64,000 nt of DNA from Symbiodinium natans (GCA_905221605.1 CAJNDS010002773.1:1-64000); one strand, 5' to 3'; shown: positions 42,770-54,949, counted from the stretch's first letter. Notes: generated from the letters alone by a model not told the origin. Numbers and translations: made by a program.

Positions 42770-42862
42770 CGCCTGGCCATCGCGGGCGACCCAGCCGCAG
42801 GAGTCGGACTCAAAGCCGCATTGGACAACATCGTAGACGCGCACCTCCAGAATCTGATGACA
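42770..42862 (-). CDS. Exon opening a MAM-like domain (possible 5' part of gene A)
   Basis: After an acceptor (tcatcag) the frame reads 'ILEVRVYDVVQCGFESDSC' and 'GWVARDGQAP'. The C.FE...CGW signature is the usual start of a MAM domain and parallels 'CTFETSWCAW' in gene A. The donor is not fixed. Its order, between CUB sets upstream and the CUB at 40.8 kb, fits a repeated CUB-MAM arrangement. Confidence 0.45.
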
Positions 42863-42889
42863 TCAAGGTCCACGTCTGAGGCTTCTATA

Positions 42890-43300
42890 CAAAGAATGTA
42901 AAAAGGTGTATTTTATGACCATCATTTCATCCATATACTATACTGCACTATGCCGGGCCACTACATGTGGCTGTGCTATGACTATGACAGGGGTGTCTGG
43001 CCTTCTATCTGAAGTGACCTCTTCCTGTGCTGCCGTCCGAAAACGCGGATCCAAGCAAACCCGTCCTCTTCTTGCTGGATGTCCCCGGGGACGGCAGAAA
43101 GAGCTCCAGACACAGCCTCCAAAGCACGGAGAAAGATCGCACCTTGCTGCGTAGACTGAATTCTAGACGTTGCTACCAAAACCTGCAGGTAGCATCTGCT
43201 AAAACTGATTCTGAAAAAAGGAGCACGGCCCTTTGAAGTATACAATTAAGACCAGTTAAGTGTGCTTCAGGCCTGAAGCACGCGGGAGGCTGCCACCTCC
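42890..43300. repeat. Tandem unit I, flank (matches 44690-45120)
   Basis: Shares 'ctgtgctgccgtccgaaa/ctgctgccccgtcctaaa' and 'gatccaagcaa/gacccaagcaa' with 44.69-45.12 kb. A perfect 20-bp palindrome, gtgcttcaggcctgaagcac, lies at 43262-43281; a diverged copy is at 44567-44586. Confidence 0.6.
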
Positions 43301-43604
43301 GCCCCCAGGACAACTGACAACTGGCGAATCTACCACCCTACTGAATGAAATGATGTGCTATATTATGGTCTGAGGGCATGATGCAATACAAGCCTGGCAG
43401 CGTAATGAAATAACATAAAATCACCAGACGTGCTGTTCACTGACATCCCAAAAAGTGCGGACCACCCTTGTCTACCTGCGCCTCCAGAGCACGACAGCAC
43501 TGTACCAAGATGTACCAAGTTATTATGCTCAAATTGGTGTACACGTGGCAAACAAATTCGCTAGTACACTATACAAAGGCCCATGCTACTGGGCTCAACC
43601 TGAC

Positions 43605-44313
43605 GCTGGCTGCGAGGTCTGCTACAGTTTCGGCCTTGCCCAGGCAGAGCTTGAAGCCAGCATTTTTCGCAGTGCCGTCCTGAGCTCACCACAATACTTC
43701 TACTATGTCTGCCGCGACTACGACGGCCATCGCTACTTGTTAGGATTGCGCCGGCCGCTGTTGCCCCTCGGAGCTGCTTGCAGCCGCGTGGCGGAGCGCC
43801 AGACCAGGAGCCCCTTCGGCACGACCGAATGGGGCACCGCCTTCCCCGTGAAGTCCTCACTGCAGAATTCAATGCAGTGCAGCGGGGCGCGCGGCACATT
43901 ACAGTACCGTCTGCTCTGGTTTACGGAGGCAGTATATACACTGCCAGTACCATACTCTATCTGAGTGACTATTGGATAGTCTGCGTATGTCTACATCACA
44001 TGAGACCTTGTGGGTCCTCACCGTTGACTTGGAGCACGTCGTGCCCCGGCTCCGCCTGGAAGGCCAGCACGTGGAGGGGCCGGGCGTTGCCGGGCTCCAC
44101 GCGGATCTCACAGGAATTTTGGTCCTGGGATTGTCCAGAACCCTCAGACAACAGCGTGTCTGCTTTTAAGTTCTCTTACAAATACACTCGCTTGCATAGC
44201 GGATCCCAAGTGCTTCATCAAAAAACGCAGGGCACTACTGCTGAACATAGCGTCGGAAAAGTGCTTCGGATGGCCGGAACTGGACACGCACGGGCCTTCC
44301 ACAGTGCAGGACC
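43605..44313 (-). CDS. CUB domain exon set I
   Basis: Four pieces on the minus strand make one CUB domain. Piece a (44313-44243): 'SCTVEGPCVSSSGHPKHFS', matching 'GCISSTNYPSNYPDND' in gene A. Piece b (44124-44022): 'DQNSCEIRVEPGNARPLHV', 'AEPGHDVLQVN', donor GTGAGG. Piece c (about 43880-43765): 'SEDFTGKAVPHSVVPKGLL', 'VWRSATRLQAAPRG'. Piece d (about 43690-43605): 'AKNAGFKLCLGKAE', the usual CUB end. Pieces lie in three frames, as exons would, but not all junction phases could be closed. It may be a 5' part of gene A or a decayed duplicate. Confidence 0.5.
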
Positions 44314-44689
44314 TTGCAGCTCCCACCAGCTGAGATGCAAACAAAAACTACTTTCTTGCGAAGGCAGGAACGCACCACAGGAGGAGCACTTAGATTTGCA
44401 GATGCCAGAAGAAAACAACTTGGGACGGTGCCCGGAAAGCACCGTCCAAGGCGTCTCCTGCAAGATGCTGGAAAATCTACGTTACTGTATGACAATGCTA
44501 AAGCCGACTGGGTTACAGCAGCGCGCAGAGCACCAAACATGTGGAAATTGTCAAAACCAGCCCAATGCGCTTCAGGCCTGAAACGTGCGGCGGGTTGCTG
44601 CCTCCCAAGGCGACTTGCTGCGTCACTCGAAGAAGAGCATTCTGCTAAGCCAAGATAAGTAAAACAACAACTAAGGCGGGCCTAAGGCT

Positions 44690-45120
44690 TTATCATGCTT
44701 TTATTTTCGGTATACTATTACTGTATTGCAATATGCTGCGCCGCTCTACATGTCTACATGTGATCATACTGATTGCTGCACCTCGCTGTAGGCCAAGCAA
44801 CGTCTATAGACATCTATCTGATGTGACATCCTCGCGTGCTGCCCCGTCCTAAATCGTGGACCCAAGCAAGCCTCGTCAAGCGGCTGCTTGCTCAATGGAA
44901 TGGAAGGAGCTCTGGCCACGGCCTGCGAAGAAAAGACTTTGCCATGCCATGCTTCCTAGATTCTATCAGTATATACTATACTGATACCTTTGCCTACCCA
45001 AGTAGCAAACGACATCCACACAGATCATCATATGCCAAAATACGGTGCCAGCATTGTTCAAAAGAAATCTTTGTTCAACAAATCGATGGGCGCATGGCCA
45101 GCGGCCGCACGAGAAAAAAA
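44690..45120. repeat. Tandem unit II, flank (matches 42890-43300)
   Basis: Diverged copy. Together with the CUB exon sets it shows a tandem duplication of a piece now 1.8-3.1 kb long. Confidence 0.6.
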
Positions 45121-45734
45121 TGCCCGAAAACTACCCGATAGGTTCGGCAATTGATTCAGACATCAAATTCTGCTCATGTCCTCAAAATGCTCGGCTTTTT
45201 CGTGCCCCAGACCCCTAGAAAAAAAAGAAAGTAACAGACTTTGCAAGGGTAGGATATTAGGGGTCATCCCAAAAGCCCCAAAAGCTTCCAGCAAGACCCA
45301 CCCAAAGCCCCCCAAACAAGACCCTTGATTTCTGAAGTTGGGAGTGAATGCCAGGGGCTCTCCTGGACCTAAACCGCGACCACGCCCCCCGCCCCCAACA
45401 AGGACATTGAGTTGCTCACGACCTGAAATTCAAGGCAGGGGCGGGCAGGGCGAGGCTCCTGGGTGTGCGGGAACCCAAGATGGTCAGAAGACTCAGTCTG
45501 TGGAAACTTAGAATCAAGAAATTCGTTGGAAGACCGAGGCCGCCCCCCCAACCTCAACGCTGGTTTGTCCCTAAAACTCTCAATTAAATATCGAAGGTGC
45601 TCTCAGTCTCACGGAAAAGGAAACTTTTTGTCCAGCACTTGCACTGCCATTTACTGTGAGTATTCCATCATGGGTTCCAAGAAATACTGTGCATACCTCA
45701 TGCAGCAAACGGACAGATCCGCTACAACGTCCCC
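45121..45734. other. No recognisable gene
   Basis: Nothing beyond short ORFs; presumed intron or spacer between the CUB sets. Confidence 0.45.
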
Positions 45735-47425
45735 TCTTCCTCTGGCCTCGTCCAGGCAGAGCTTGAAGTTGGCATGGCTCGCAGCGCCATCCTCAGAGCA
45801 GTCTCAGTGCCGATTCAAAGCAGTGCGTCGTGCTCAAAGCAGCTAATTGCCAGTTGTCGGCGTCATTACACTGGCAACCCACTGTTGCCCTGTGGAGCTG
45901 CTTGAAGCCACGTGGCAGAACGCCAGACCAGGAGCCCCTTGGGCACGACCCTGTGGGGCACTGCCGGACCCGTGAAGTCCTCGCCATATAGAAGACAGCG
46001 GGCAGCAGCGTGGTGCAAAGTGTCGTGCACAGTCGTGCGTGGCATTCTCGTCTGCCGTGTGTTAAAGCATGCTTCTTGAGAATACCAAAGCACTATATAT
46101 ATGTACTGCAGAGATCTCTTTCGGATAGCCTACGTCATACAGGACACAGTCTACGTGTCCTCACCATTGACTTGGAGCACGTCGTGGCCGGGCTCCGCAG
46201 AAAAGGCCAGCACGCGGAGGGGCCGGGAGTTGCCACGTTCCACGCGGATCTCGCAGAAATCCTTGTGTATTTGCGGAACCCTCAGACAACAGTGTGCCTG
46301 CTTACAAATTTTACTGCATACTTGCACTGTGTATCCCAAGAGCATCACAAAAAGCAACAGCAGGGCAGTACTGGGTATGCGGCGTGTATTGGCCGCGGAT
46401 TACGGGGCATATTTGTGCTCCAAACTCGAGTTTTAAGCACATTTACGTTTTTGAGGCTTCCGGAAACTACTTCTGGGAAGAGTAGTTTTTCAGGATTTAT
46501 TGAGTGTTGGGTTTGTTTGGCGAAAACATGTTCAGGTTTTTGGGCTTGCACTGTATTGTTTTGCGGCGGTTTGCTCTCCAGACTCTACATTCGAAACCGG
46601 AAAGACCCGACAACCCTAAGTCCCGAACACCCTCAACTCTGAAATGGTCAATCGGTTTTGGCTTGGTGCATCGTTGTCACAGCTTGAGCTTGCTGAAGCT
46701 TGTGCTCAGCACTTGGAGGAAAGCACTCGGTTTGAGCGGGCCACATTGGCGAAACATCCACTGCCGAACCGTGTCGGAGAGCTGGGCTTAAGGGGGAGGA
46801 GGGTTTTGGGCTTGCACTGTCTGGGTTTCGGGCTTTCGACTTCGGGAGATTACCGACATGAACGTTATTATCCCCCCCCCCCCACCCCCCCCCTTCCTCC
46901 CCCCATCCCCCCCCCTCCCCCATCCCCCCCCACATAAACCCTCCAAAAAAAAATCGGGCACTTCGAGGCCAATCCACAAAGCGCAATCCAAGCAGCCGAA
47001 GACCCGAAACGCAAAAAACCCTGCAAAAAGCACAAACCCAAGAAGCAGAGGCCAGGAAAACACAAAGTCGAAACGGCAAACACACGAAAAATGACCAAAA
47101 CCATAAAATGCAAAAAACACACACGAAAAAACGAAAATTAAAGTGCAAAACGTGCAAAAAACCAGGGAAACGGACACGTGGAGTCAAGAAATGAGGAAGT
47201 GAAAAAAGACAGAAATGTACAAAATGGAGGTGAAAATCACGTGCTAGGAAAAGTGAAGGAAGTGTCGCAAATACCGAGCTGAAACACGAAAAAACGAAGA
47301 TCTTCCGCGGCCAAATACACGCCGCATTCCCACTGCTGAGCATAGCGTCGGGATCGTGCTTCGGATGGCCGGAACTGGAACTGGAACTGGACACGCACGG
47401 GCCTTCCACCATGCAGGACCTCACA
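45735..47425 (-). CDS. CUB domain exon set II
   Basis: Same order as set I. Piece a' (47425-47345): 'SCMVEGPCVSSSSSSSGHP', with a short in-frame expansion of ggaactggaactggaactgg. Piece b' (about 46270-46150): 'DFCEIRVERGNSRPLRVLA', 'AEPGHDVLQVN', donor GTGAGG. Piece c' (about 45985-45865): 'GEDFTGPAVPHRVVPKGLL', 'VWRSATWLQAAPQG'. Piece d' (about 45810-45735): 'ASHANFKLCLDEARG'. The a'-b' gap is about 1 kb longer than in set I and includes a C-rich tract (46871-46930). Piece c' lacks the CAG seen in set I, so set II may be partly decayed. Confidence 0.5.
46871..46930. repeat. C-rich tract
   Basis: Broken C runs (with single A or T) inside the long a'-b' intron of CUB set II. Confidence 0.9.
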
Positions 47426-48234
47426 GCTCACCCACGCTGAAACGAAGACAGCTTCGTGCTTGCGAACACAAAACACAACGCCGTGCCGGAGGATAACCCC
47501 TAGACTTACATGTGCCTCGATTACCAACACACGACCAACAGCTCCACAGCCTTGAACTGCCTATGAATCCAAGGTGGTCGCCTTCTGTTTCTTGGGGTCC
47601 GGGCCCAAAATCCACCTTCCACAGCGGAGCAGTGCCTGGAAGGGCGAGGGCCATGCTCTGCGAGGCTCATGAGGCTCTTGCTTTTTTTGATACGGAAAAG
47701 CATGTTTCAGTTCTGTGCTTAAGCAACTGTCATACTTCGCATCATACTAGATCATGAATCCTTTGCTTGTCCCCCTTACTGTGCTGGCCTCCTCCACTTT
47801 CAGCTTCGACTGGCCACGCTGCGAAAAGGCCTGCGAGAACGGAATTTGCAACCGTGCTCCCAGAACAAGTCCAGATGGGCAAAAATACAGCAGGTTTAGG
47901 GTTTAGTGTCTAGGCAGGTCTTTAAATAGTCACTCTATTGATGGGTGGCTACAAGCACTTCTTGGCACGCGCCTGTAACCAGGATCATCAGCATCTTTGC
48001 AACTTTCATCACTAAGAATCGGCGGCGGATTCTTGGCGAGCAGCAACCGGTCAGTCACTGGACCAGTTAGAGCTTCGCCCTTCTGCCTGCGCAAAGATTG
48101 GTTTGATCTATCCGGCTGCGGCGCAGGAGTCAAGCTCTGACATGGACCCTGCCCACGCAACGACAGCCTTCTCAACACTCAGCATCACCCGGGACCTTCA
48201 CGGACCTGTGGAGCTGCCCATGTAGTACAATTGG
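47426..48234. other. No supported gene
   Basis: A 77-codon minus-strand ORF (47654-47421) could be an upstream exon but has no motif. The 5' end of gene A, if it reaches this far, would be expected here; no promoter element is recognised. Confidence 0.4.
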
Positions 48235-48790
48235 GCCCATGGCTGCCCTTGGATAGTAGAGACGATCCCCCAAACTATGAGAGTTCTTCGAAAGGGAATC
48301 CCATAGAGGTGGTAGAACCCCGATTTGAGGCAGGGTCTTAGGCTCATTCTCATGGGAGCTGTAAGAAGCGGAACATGAAGCCACCTCACCTGGTGCACTC
48401 GTACTAGTCTTCCGGTTGGAGTCGTGCATGTCCTAGCGGAAGCCCTGACAAATCTACTTTGTAGGGAAGCTCGACCCAAATCTTGTCCAGCTTCCGAGGT
48501 TTTTAGTGGTTTTGCGATCCCAGTGTTCTGCTCCAGGCATGCGGGTTGACCAGTTTGAAGGCTCAAGGACCGAGCCTTGAATTCCATGACGGTCATGAGA
48601 CTGGCGCATTCGCGGCGCTCAAGCATTGCGAGAGAGCACGGCGCAAGCATTGCTCTACTGCCGGACACCGCCAGAACTTCGATCCTCACTTGCCGAACTT
48701 CACAGCAGCGCTTCTGGCTCTGCTACAGCTTTATCCTCGTGATATTTCCGTGATCATGACATTTTTGCGAACCTTGAGAGCAGGACTACA
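48235..48790. repeat. Block B, extra copy of sub-block 2
   Basis: Matches 12360-12925 and 50550-51050. It has only one 9-bp unit (ggactacag) before the sequence switches to sub-block 1, so block B reads 2-1-2 where block A reads 1-2. Confidence 0.8.
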
Positions 48791-50545
48791 GCCGGAGTGG
48801 CTATAGGGCCTAGTGTCTCCGCCCTGACACACGGAGCCTTCCAGCTCTCAAAGTATGTGAAGCCACGGGTAGCTTTGCCGGATTTTCCGCCTGCGGCAGC
48901 AGCCGAGTCTGGAGCCAAGGCTATTCAGCATTCGAGAAGCGAGCCTGCGCCAGCAGCAAAGCCAAAGGGCAAGGGTCTCAACTCATGGCAGCCCTAAACC
49001 CTACACCCTAAACCTATCATCTTTCATCCATCCAAAGGAGCAAGGCAATCGAGGTTCATTGAGGTTCAGAGGTCTTATAGCTCCCAGACTTTAAAAAGCA
49101 CAAAAAAGATCTTCGGCCGGGGTAGATGCGATCTGCAGAGACTTTTGCTTACGAGAAGAAAGCATTGAAGGACCAAAAGACAAGCTGCAGTAAACTTGGG
49201 GGATGCGTGGGCAATCTGGCCAGGTCCACATGGTCGTAAGAAGCCCGCGGGGCGCGGGGTGCTGAGCCGTTCCCAAGCTCAGCAGCGCATGAGTTGCAGC
49301 AATCCTGAGGTCAACATCGCACACCAAAGCCACACCAAAAGCATTATTCCCGGAACATGCCATACTGCGAGATACGACCCGACAGCCTTTTCGAGCCCAT
49401 CCTCGCAAGCTTCTGCCTGAACACGGTTCCTTCTCTCAGGCCATCTCAGGCCCCGACATCAACATGTCCTCAGACTGTGGACTTGGCTTTGATTCGTCAG
49501 ACACTCCTTTGGGGCGTCGGATCTGAGCAAAGGCCAAAGGGTCAGAATGTCTTCACTGTGGCCAAATTTGTAATGGCTCACACCGGAGCAAAGCAGCCAA
49601 CACCCAGCTTGGCACCGTATCTGTTTCACGGACTTCAAGGAACACTGAGCGCCACGCGTGCAGAATGAAGAGTGCGCATGACACGATTCTCCGTTCACAG
49701 AGGGACTCCACACCTGTCACGGCAATCGGTTCGGGCCATATAGCAGCCCACTTCTTAACCTCATGTGACACGAGGACCGTGGAGAAGCCTTCTCTGTGCG
49801 GCTTCCCCTATGACTTCATGTTGTGCCGGTTTCAGCTGCGCTTCCTGGGGCTCATCTACCTCCGTCATGGACCCTGTGCTATTCTGAGCTTCCCGGGTTG
49901 CCACAGTACTGAAACCCTTGGCTCCAACTGCCTGATGCCCATGCCCCAACTTCTCCTTAAAGAAGAACACCTTCAAAACCTTTGACCGGGTCTGCCAACT
50001 CCGACCTCTCCACAGAAGCTGCCGCTCCACGGCTGCCTCACAGCACGTGCTGGGTGCAAGATTCAGGTGGTGCTCTCATGGCTACACTCTCCGTGCTCTA
50101 CTAGCTCTACTCGAAAGAAAGGCGCCTGGAGAAAGTGTAGTCAGGAAAGTCCGTGTCTGCCAGCGGAAGGACGCCGAACGAAGATACAAGCAGAGCAAGC
50201 CTTCCGGGCCTTCCGCATTGCATGCCTTGCCTTCGGCTGTTCCTCGACTAAGTTTCTGTGGCTTAGCCTTCACAAGTATAACTTGGCATGGCGGCTGGCT
50301 TGCTCTGGGCCACTGGACAGCTGTAGTCAAGAAATCTCTGGGCTACCAGGAATCTCATTCGAAACAAGGCTTTCAGGGTGTTGGGGTCTGAAATCTTTGC
50401 GTTCCTGGCAAGTTGGGGAATCCTTTCAGAAGGGGCCCGCATTCAAAGAGGAGCGGGGCCCTTCCGTGTGCACTCCCGTGCAAAGGTTGCATGTCACAGC
50501 CCGCGTGCCTAGCCAATCTTGGGTGTGTGTGAAACGCAACGACCG
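48791..50545. repeat. Block B, sub-block 1 (matches 10710-12335)
   Basis: See block A. It contains a stretch at 49375-49560 that is longer than in block A. No gene supported. Confidence 0.85.
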
Positions 50546-51066
50546 CAACATGTAGTATAATTGGGCAGGGGGTAGAGCCCCCGATTTGAGGCAGGGTCTT
50601 CGGCTCATTCTCATGGGAGCTGTAAGAAGCGGAACATGAAGCCACCTTCACCTTGTGCACTCGTAGTAGCCTTCCGGTTGGAGTCGTGCATGTCCTAGGG
50701 GAAGCCCTGACACATCTACTTTGTATGGAAGCGACCCAAATCTTGTCCAGCTTCCGAGGTTCTTAGTGGTTTTGCGATCCCAGTGTTCTGCTCCAGGCAT
50801 GCGGGTTGACCAGTATGAAGGCTCAAGGGCCGAGCATTGAATTCCGTTACGGTCATGAGACTGGCGCATTCGCGGCGCTCAAGCATTGCGAGATAGCATG
50901 GCGCGAGCATTGCTCTACCGCCAGACACCGCCAACTTCGATCCTCACTTGCCGAACTTCACAGCAGCGCTTCTGACTCTGCTACGGCATTATCCTCGTGA
51001 TATTTCGTGATCATGACATTTTTCGAACCTTGAGAGCAGGACTACAGGGACTACAGGGACTACAGC
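50546..51066. repeat. Block B, second copy of sub-block 2
   Basis: Ends with about three units of the 9-bp array (51043-51066). Confidence 0.8.
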
Positions 51067-51257
51067 GCCCAGCCGTGGATATCTGTGGCATCGCGGGATC
51101 AACTGACAAATGTCTCAGGCCGGACATCGGCTCAATTCAAACTGTGCCGAAATTCGTGTCAAGCTGCGAGACCATTGTTTTGAGCATCCCTTATGTAGAG
51201 CTTCAGCATCTTTTCAAATAATTTCTGCCGTAAAAAACATAGATGTCTCATTATAAG

Positions 51258-53230
51258 GCGGGTTCTCGAGCAGCGGTTGTTTGTGCCCGCAGCTGACAAA
51301 TGCTTGTTTACCCCTGTTTATGAATAAAAGTGATTTTCGTTATGAAACAATAGAGTAAACATTAAAGGTACATGAAAAATCTAACAAACACAATTCTATT
51401 GGAAAAACAAACAAAGGACAGGTAATACAAACTAACAATAACCAAAGAGTGATTTTGTTCCAAGTTTTCATTTTTTAAACTAAGTGTTGACTTTGATATT
51501 TCAAAGTATTGAATTTCTTATGTATAACAGTACTAATCAGCGAACGCAAAACTGTAAAGCCAATATGGAGGGAGTGCTGCTGAGCTCTGTGCTCGCAATT
51601 TGCCACCTTGTAATGTTCATGGTGTGCATGTACATGGTCAGGAACCCACATTCTCGGCCACCCAAGCAGCCACGTCTCGCTCGCTGCATTCTTGGATATT
51701 ATTGTTGGTACTGTAGAGCTCCCTTCAACATCTTTGCTGTGCTAACGCCTCTAGGTCACACTGAAACCTAAGTGAAAAGACAAGATGTCATCCCCCCAAG
51801 TAGAAAATACCGAAGAGGCTACACCGCATAAAATTCTGGAAATCTCGCTTATGTGGGTTCTCGAACAACAGCTGTTTGTGCCTGCGATCTTTGCTGCAGA
51901 CCAAACATTCACCCGGCTGACAAATGCTTGCTGAGCTCCCGGCAGCACCTCTTGCGAACAGTAAAGCTGGAAAACCAACATGGAAGGAGTGCTGCTGAGC
52001 TCTGTGCTCGCAATTTGCCAGCTTGTAATGTTCATAGTGTGCATGTACATGGTCAGGAACCCACATTCTCGGCCACCCAAGCAGCCACGTCTCGCTCGCT
52101 GCATTCTTGGAAAATATTTTTGGTACTGTAGAGCTCCCTTCAACATCTTTGCTGTGCTAGCGCCTCTGAGTCACACTGGAACCGAAGTGAATACGGTTGA
52201 AATGTTTGTTTTGATATCATAAAAGACAAGCTGTCGTACCCCCAAGTAGAAATACAGAAGAGGCTACACCGCATTAAATTCTAGAAAACTCACTTATGTG
52301 GGTTCTCGAACAACAGCTGTTTGTGCCTGCGATCTTTGCTGCAGACCAAACATTCACCCGGCTGACAAATGCTTGCTGAGCTCCCGGCAGCCCCTCTTGC
52401 GAACAGTAACGCTGGAAAACCAACATGGAAGGAGTGCTGCTGAGCTCTGTGCTCGCAATTTGCCACCTTGTAATGTTCATAGTGTGCATGTACATGGTCA
52501 GGAACCCACATTCTCGGCCACCCAAGCAGACACGCCTCGCTCGCTGCATTCTTGGAAAATATTTTTGGTACTGTAGAGCTCCCTTCAACATCTTTGCTGT
52601 GCTAGCGCCTCTGAGTCACACTGGAACCTAAGTGAAAAGACAAGATGTCATCCCCCCAAGTAGAAATACAGAAGAGGCTACACCGCATTAAATTCTAGAA
52701 ATCTCACTTATGTGGGTTCTCGAACAACAGTTGTTTGTGCCTGCGATCTTTGCTGCAGACCAAACATTCACCCGGCTGACAAATGCTTGCTGAGCTCCCG
52801 GCAGCCCCTCTTGCGAACAGTAACGCTGGAAAACCAACATGGAAGGAGTGCTGCTGAGCTCTGTGCTCGCAATTTGCCAGCTTGTAATGTTCATAGTGTG
52901 CATGTACATGGTCAGGAACCCACATTCTCGGCCGCCCAAGCAGCCACGTCTCGCTCGCTGCATTCTTGGAAAATATTTTTGGTACTGTAGAGCTCCCTTC
53001 AACATCTTTGCTGTGCCAGCGCCTCTGAGCCAGATTAGAACCCATGAGCAGAAGTCACGAATGTGGCTTCTCGAGCAGCACATGCTTTGTGCCTGCGATC
53101 TTGCCGCCGACTAAGAAGTCACCCAGCTTATACACGTGTGCTTGCTGAGCCCTCGGCAGCACCTCTTGCAACCTGTAAAACTTTGAAGCCATGATGAAAT
53201 GGGTGCTGCCGAGGTCTCGCGTGACACGAT
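51258..53230. repeat. Block B, ~430-bp tandem array (5 units)
   Basis: Unit starts at about 51261, 51855, 52299, 52713 and 53067. The three inner units are almost identical and correspond to the single inner unit of block A. Each inner unit has the plus-strand 'MEGVLLSSVLAIC' ORF and a longer opposing minus-strand ORF. Confidence 0.9.
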
Positions 53231-54901
53231 GCAGGACTTACTTGGGTCAAGGTCTCAACAGCGCGCGGTGGGTTCATAGGACCCAGGCCTGTGACGCAGA
53301 TAGAACTTCATGGCGGTTCTGACCAGCATGGAATCTGCGGCTCTCGGCTCAAGACTCTAGCTGCCTAGCCCAAGCTCCAACCTCAAACATGATGACGGCC
53401 AAGTCAAAAAAAGCTACAGCTACGATGCCAGTCTCGCCCCCCCCCACCCCCCCCGCTGAGGCACTGAGCCATTGCGCGATGTGCCATGATGAAGCTGCTC
53501 CAGGAGAGCCGCCTCCTGCAGTTCACAGCTCGGCCGCGTGACACACATCCCTCAACTCGCACGCCCTCTGACTTTTCTGTCGTCTCAACCTGGCACTGGC
53601 ACGATGCGCAAAGGATGAGTCCTCGCTCTGAGGATGCAAGATCAAGCTTTCGGACACGACTCTTTGCCAAAATGGTGTGGCCCCTGTGCAACGGGTCAAT
53701 AGCAGTGAAAACTCCCGCTTGCTCCACGAACCAATGAGATGCAAAGCCGAACCATTAATATCAGCTCATGAGTCCAGAGAACAAGAGAGCACCCTTAACA
53801 GCTAGACCATGAATCCAAAGAACCAGCCAATTAGCACTGTAAACCTTAGGAATTAGCTCATCACCAGGGTCTTTCATCACTTCCCGGGTGTTCACTTCAC
53901 GCAGAATTATATTTAATAATACCGTGGAGAGAACACAACATTCTCATTAATACAAGTGAGTCTGCGAGCGCGTGATTATAATATGGTAACACCTTGGAAT
54001 CATGAGCCAGGAAACTAGACAGAAAACCAGTAAAATATGACTATTAAATGCGGGCTTATGAGGAGTGAAAAGACGCATGAAGCCCGTGCAATTTAATATG
54101 ACTATTATGTGGGTGAGAGAGGACAAGTGCATGCGCGGGCTTACTGTTCACGTCTCAAAAGGGCCCGCGGTAAAATACCAAAAGACCCTAGAATTTCTTA
54201 TTGAAGCATGCTCTCATTAACATTCTCTTTTCCTCATGTCTTCGTGCCTGAGTGTCCTGTGCATAACCTTGTTTTTTGCTTCACATATAAACTCCAAACC
54301 AGGATAACAAACCCTCAACCGAAACAAATAAGCGCACGCCATTGTAAAGCCAATGCTCGAAACCACACCCAAATGCTGATTTGGAGTGTCGGTTTCTGCA
54401 GCCCTGCGCACTGGACAAGATAAAGTTCAAAGTTCATACCTCGTGCTTGCACAAGCAGCCGAGACCCCAATGATAGTAATCCCAATCCGAACTCTAGCAG
54501 TGGCTGCGCAATGACCCAGTGGCCCCGTGCCTCACGGTTTTAGATGGAACGCACCTGTCGGCCGTGTTCGAGAGAATGTGTCTTGCTTCAGAGCATGACA
54601 AAATGAAAATGAAATGGTGACACTGACTTACCGATACCGGTAGCCATTCATTACTTGAATTCGCAGATGAATGCAGCTCGCAGTCCCAAAACAATAAGGA
54701 AAGGACTGCGAAACGATAACTTGCGAACAGAAAGGTTGAGTTCCTCGTGAGCCAGAGGGTCCCATGTTTTACTTCCACGTTACATCCAGGTCGCTATATG
54801 GGGCTGCGCAGACAGAAGCTACTCAAAATGGCAGAGTTTTGGGTGCTTAAAGTTCTTGGTGCAGGTTCGGGTCGGGGCCTTGAGCCTCACAGCCCCCACC
54901 G
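53231..54901. repeat. Block B, sub-block 3 (matches 14336-16441 without the SINE-like insert)
   Basis: Continuous across the site (53757) where block A carries the 377-bp insert. No gene supported. Confidence 0.8.

Positions 54902-54947
<46 letters not shown>
54902..54947. repeat. Poly-C tract (C46)
   Basis: Longest homopolymer in the window; the counterpart of C39 in block A. Confidence 0.95.

Positions 54948-54949
<2 letters not shown>

Larger units (their letters stand above)
40800..42770. other. No supported exon; presumed intron or upstream region
   Basis: ORFs on both strands without motifs. It contains an inverted repeat (41508-41720) and a GAT microsatellite (42481-42508). Confidence 0.45.

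Noticed and set aside
46648-47424. 258-codon minus-strand ORF
   Set aside because: Only its first 25 codons match the CUB piece a'; the rest reads through AT-rich intron and a C-rich tract.
51258-53230. Possible CRISPR-like spaced repeats
   Set aside because: Units are long head-to-tail satellites without unique spacers, in a eukaryotic setting.
54641-54660. 'accggtagccattcatt' resembling part of a spliced leader
   Set aside because: Only about ten bases agree and the diagnostic 3' half is missing.
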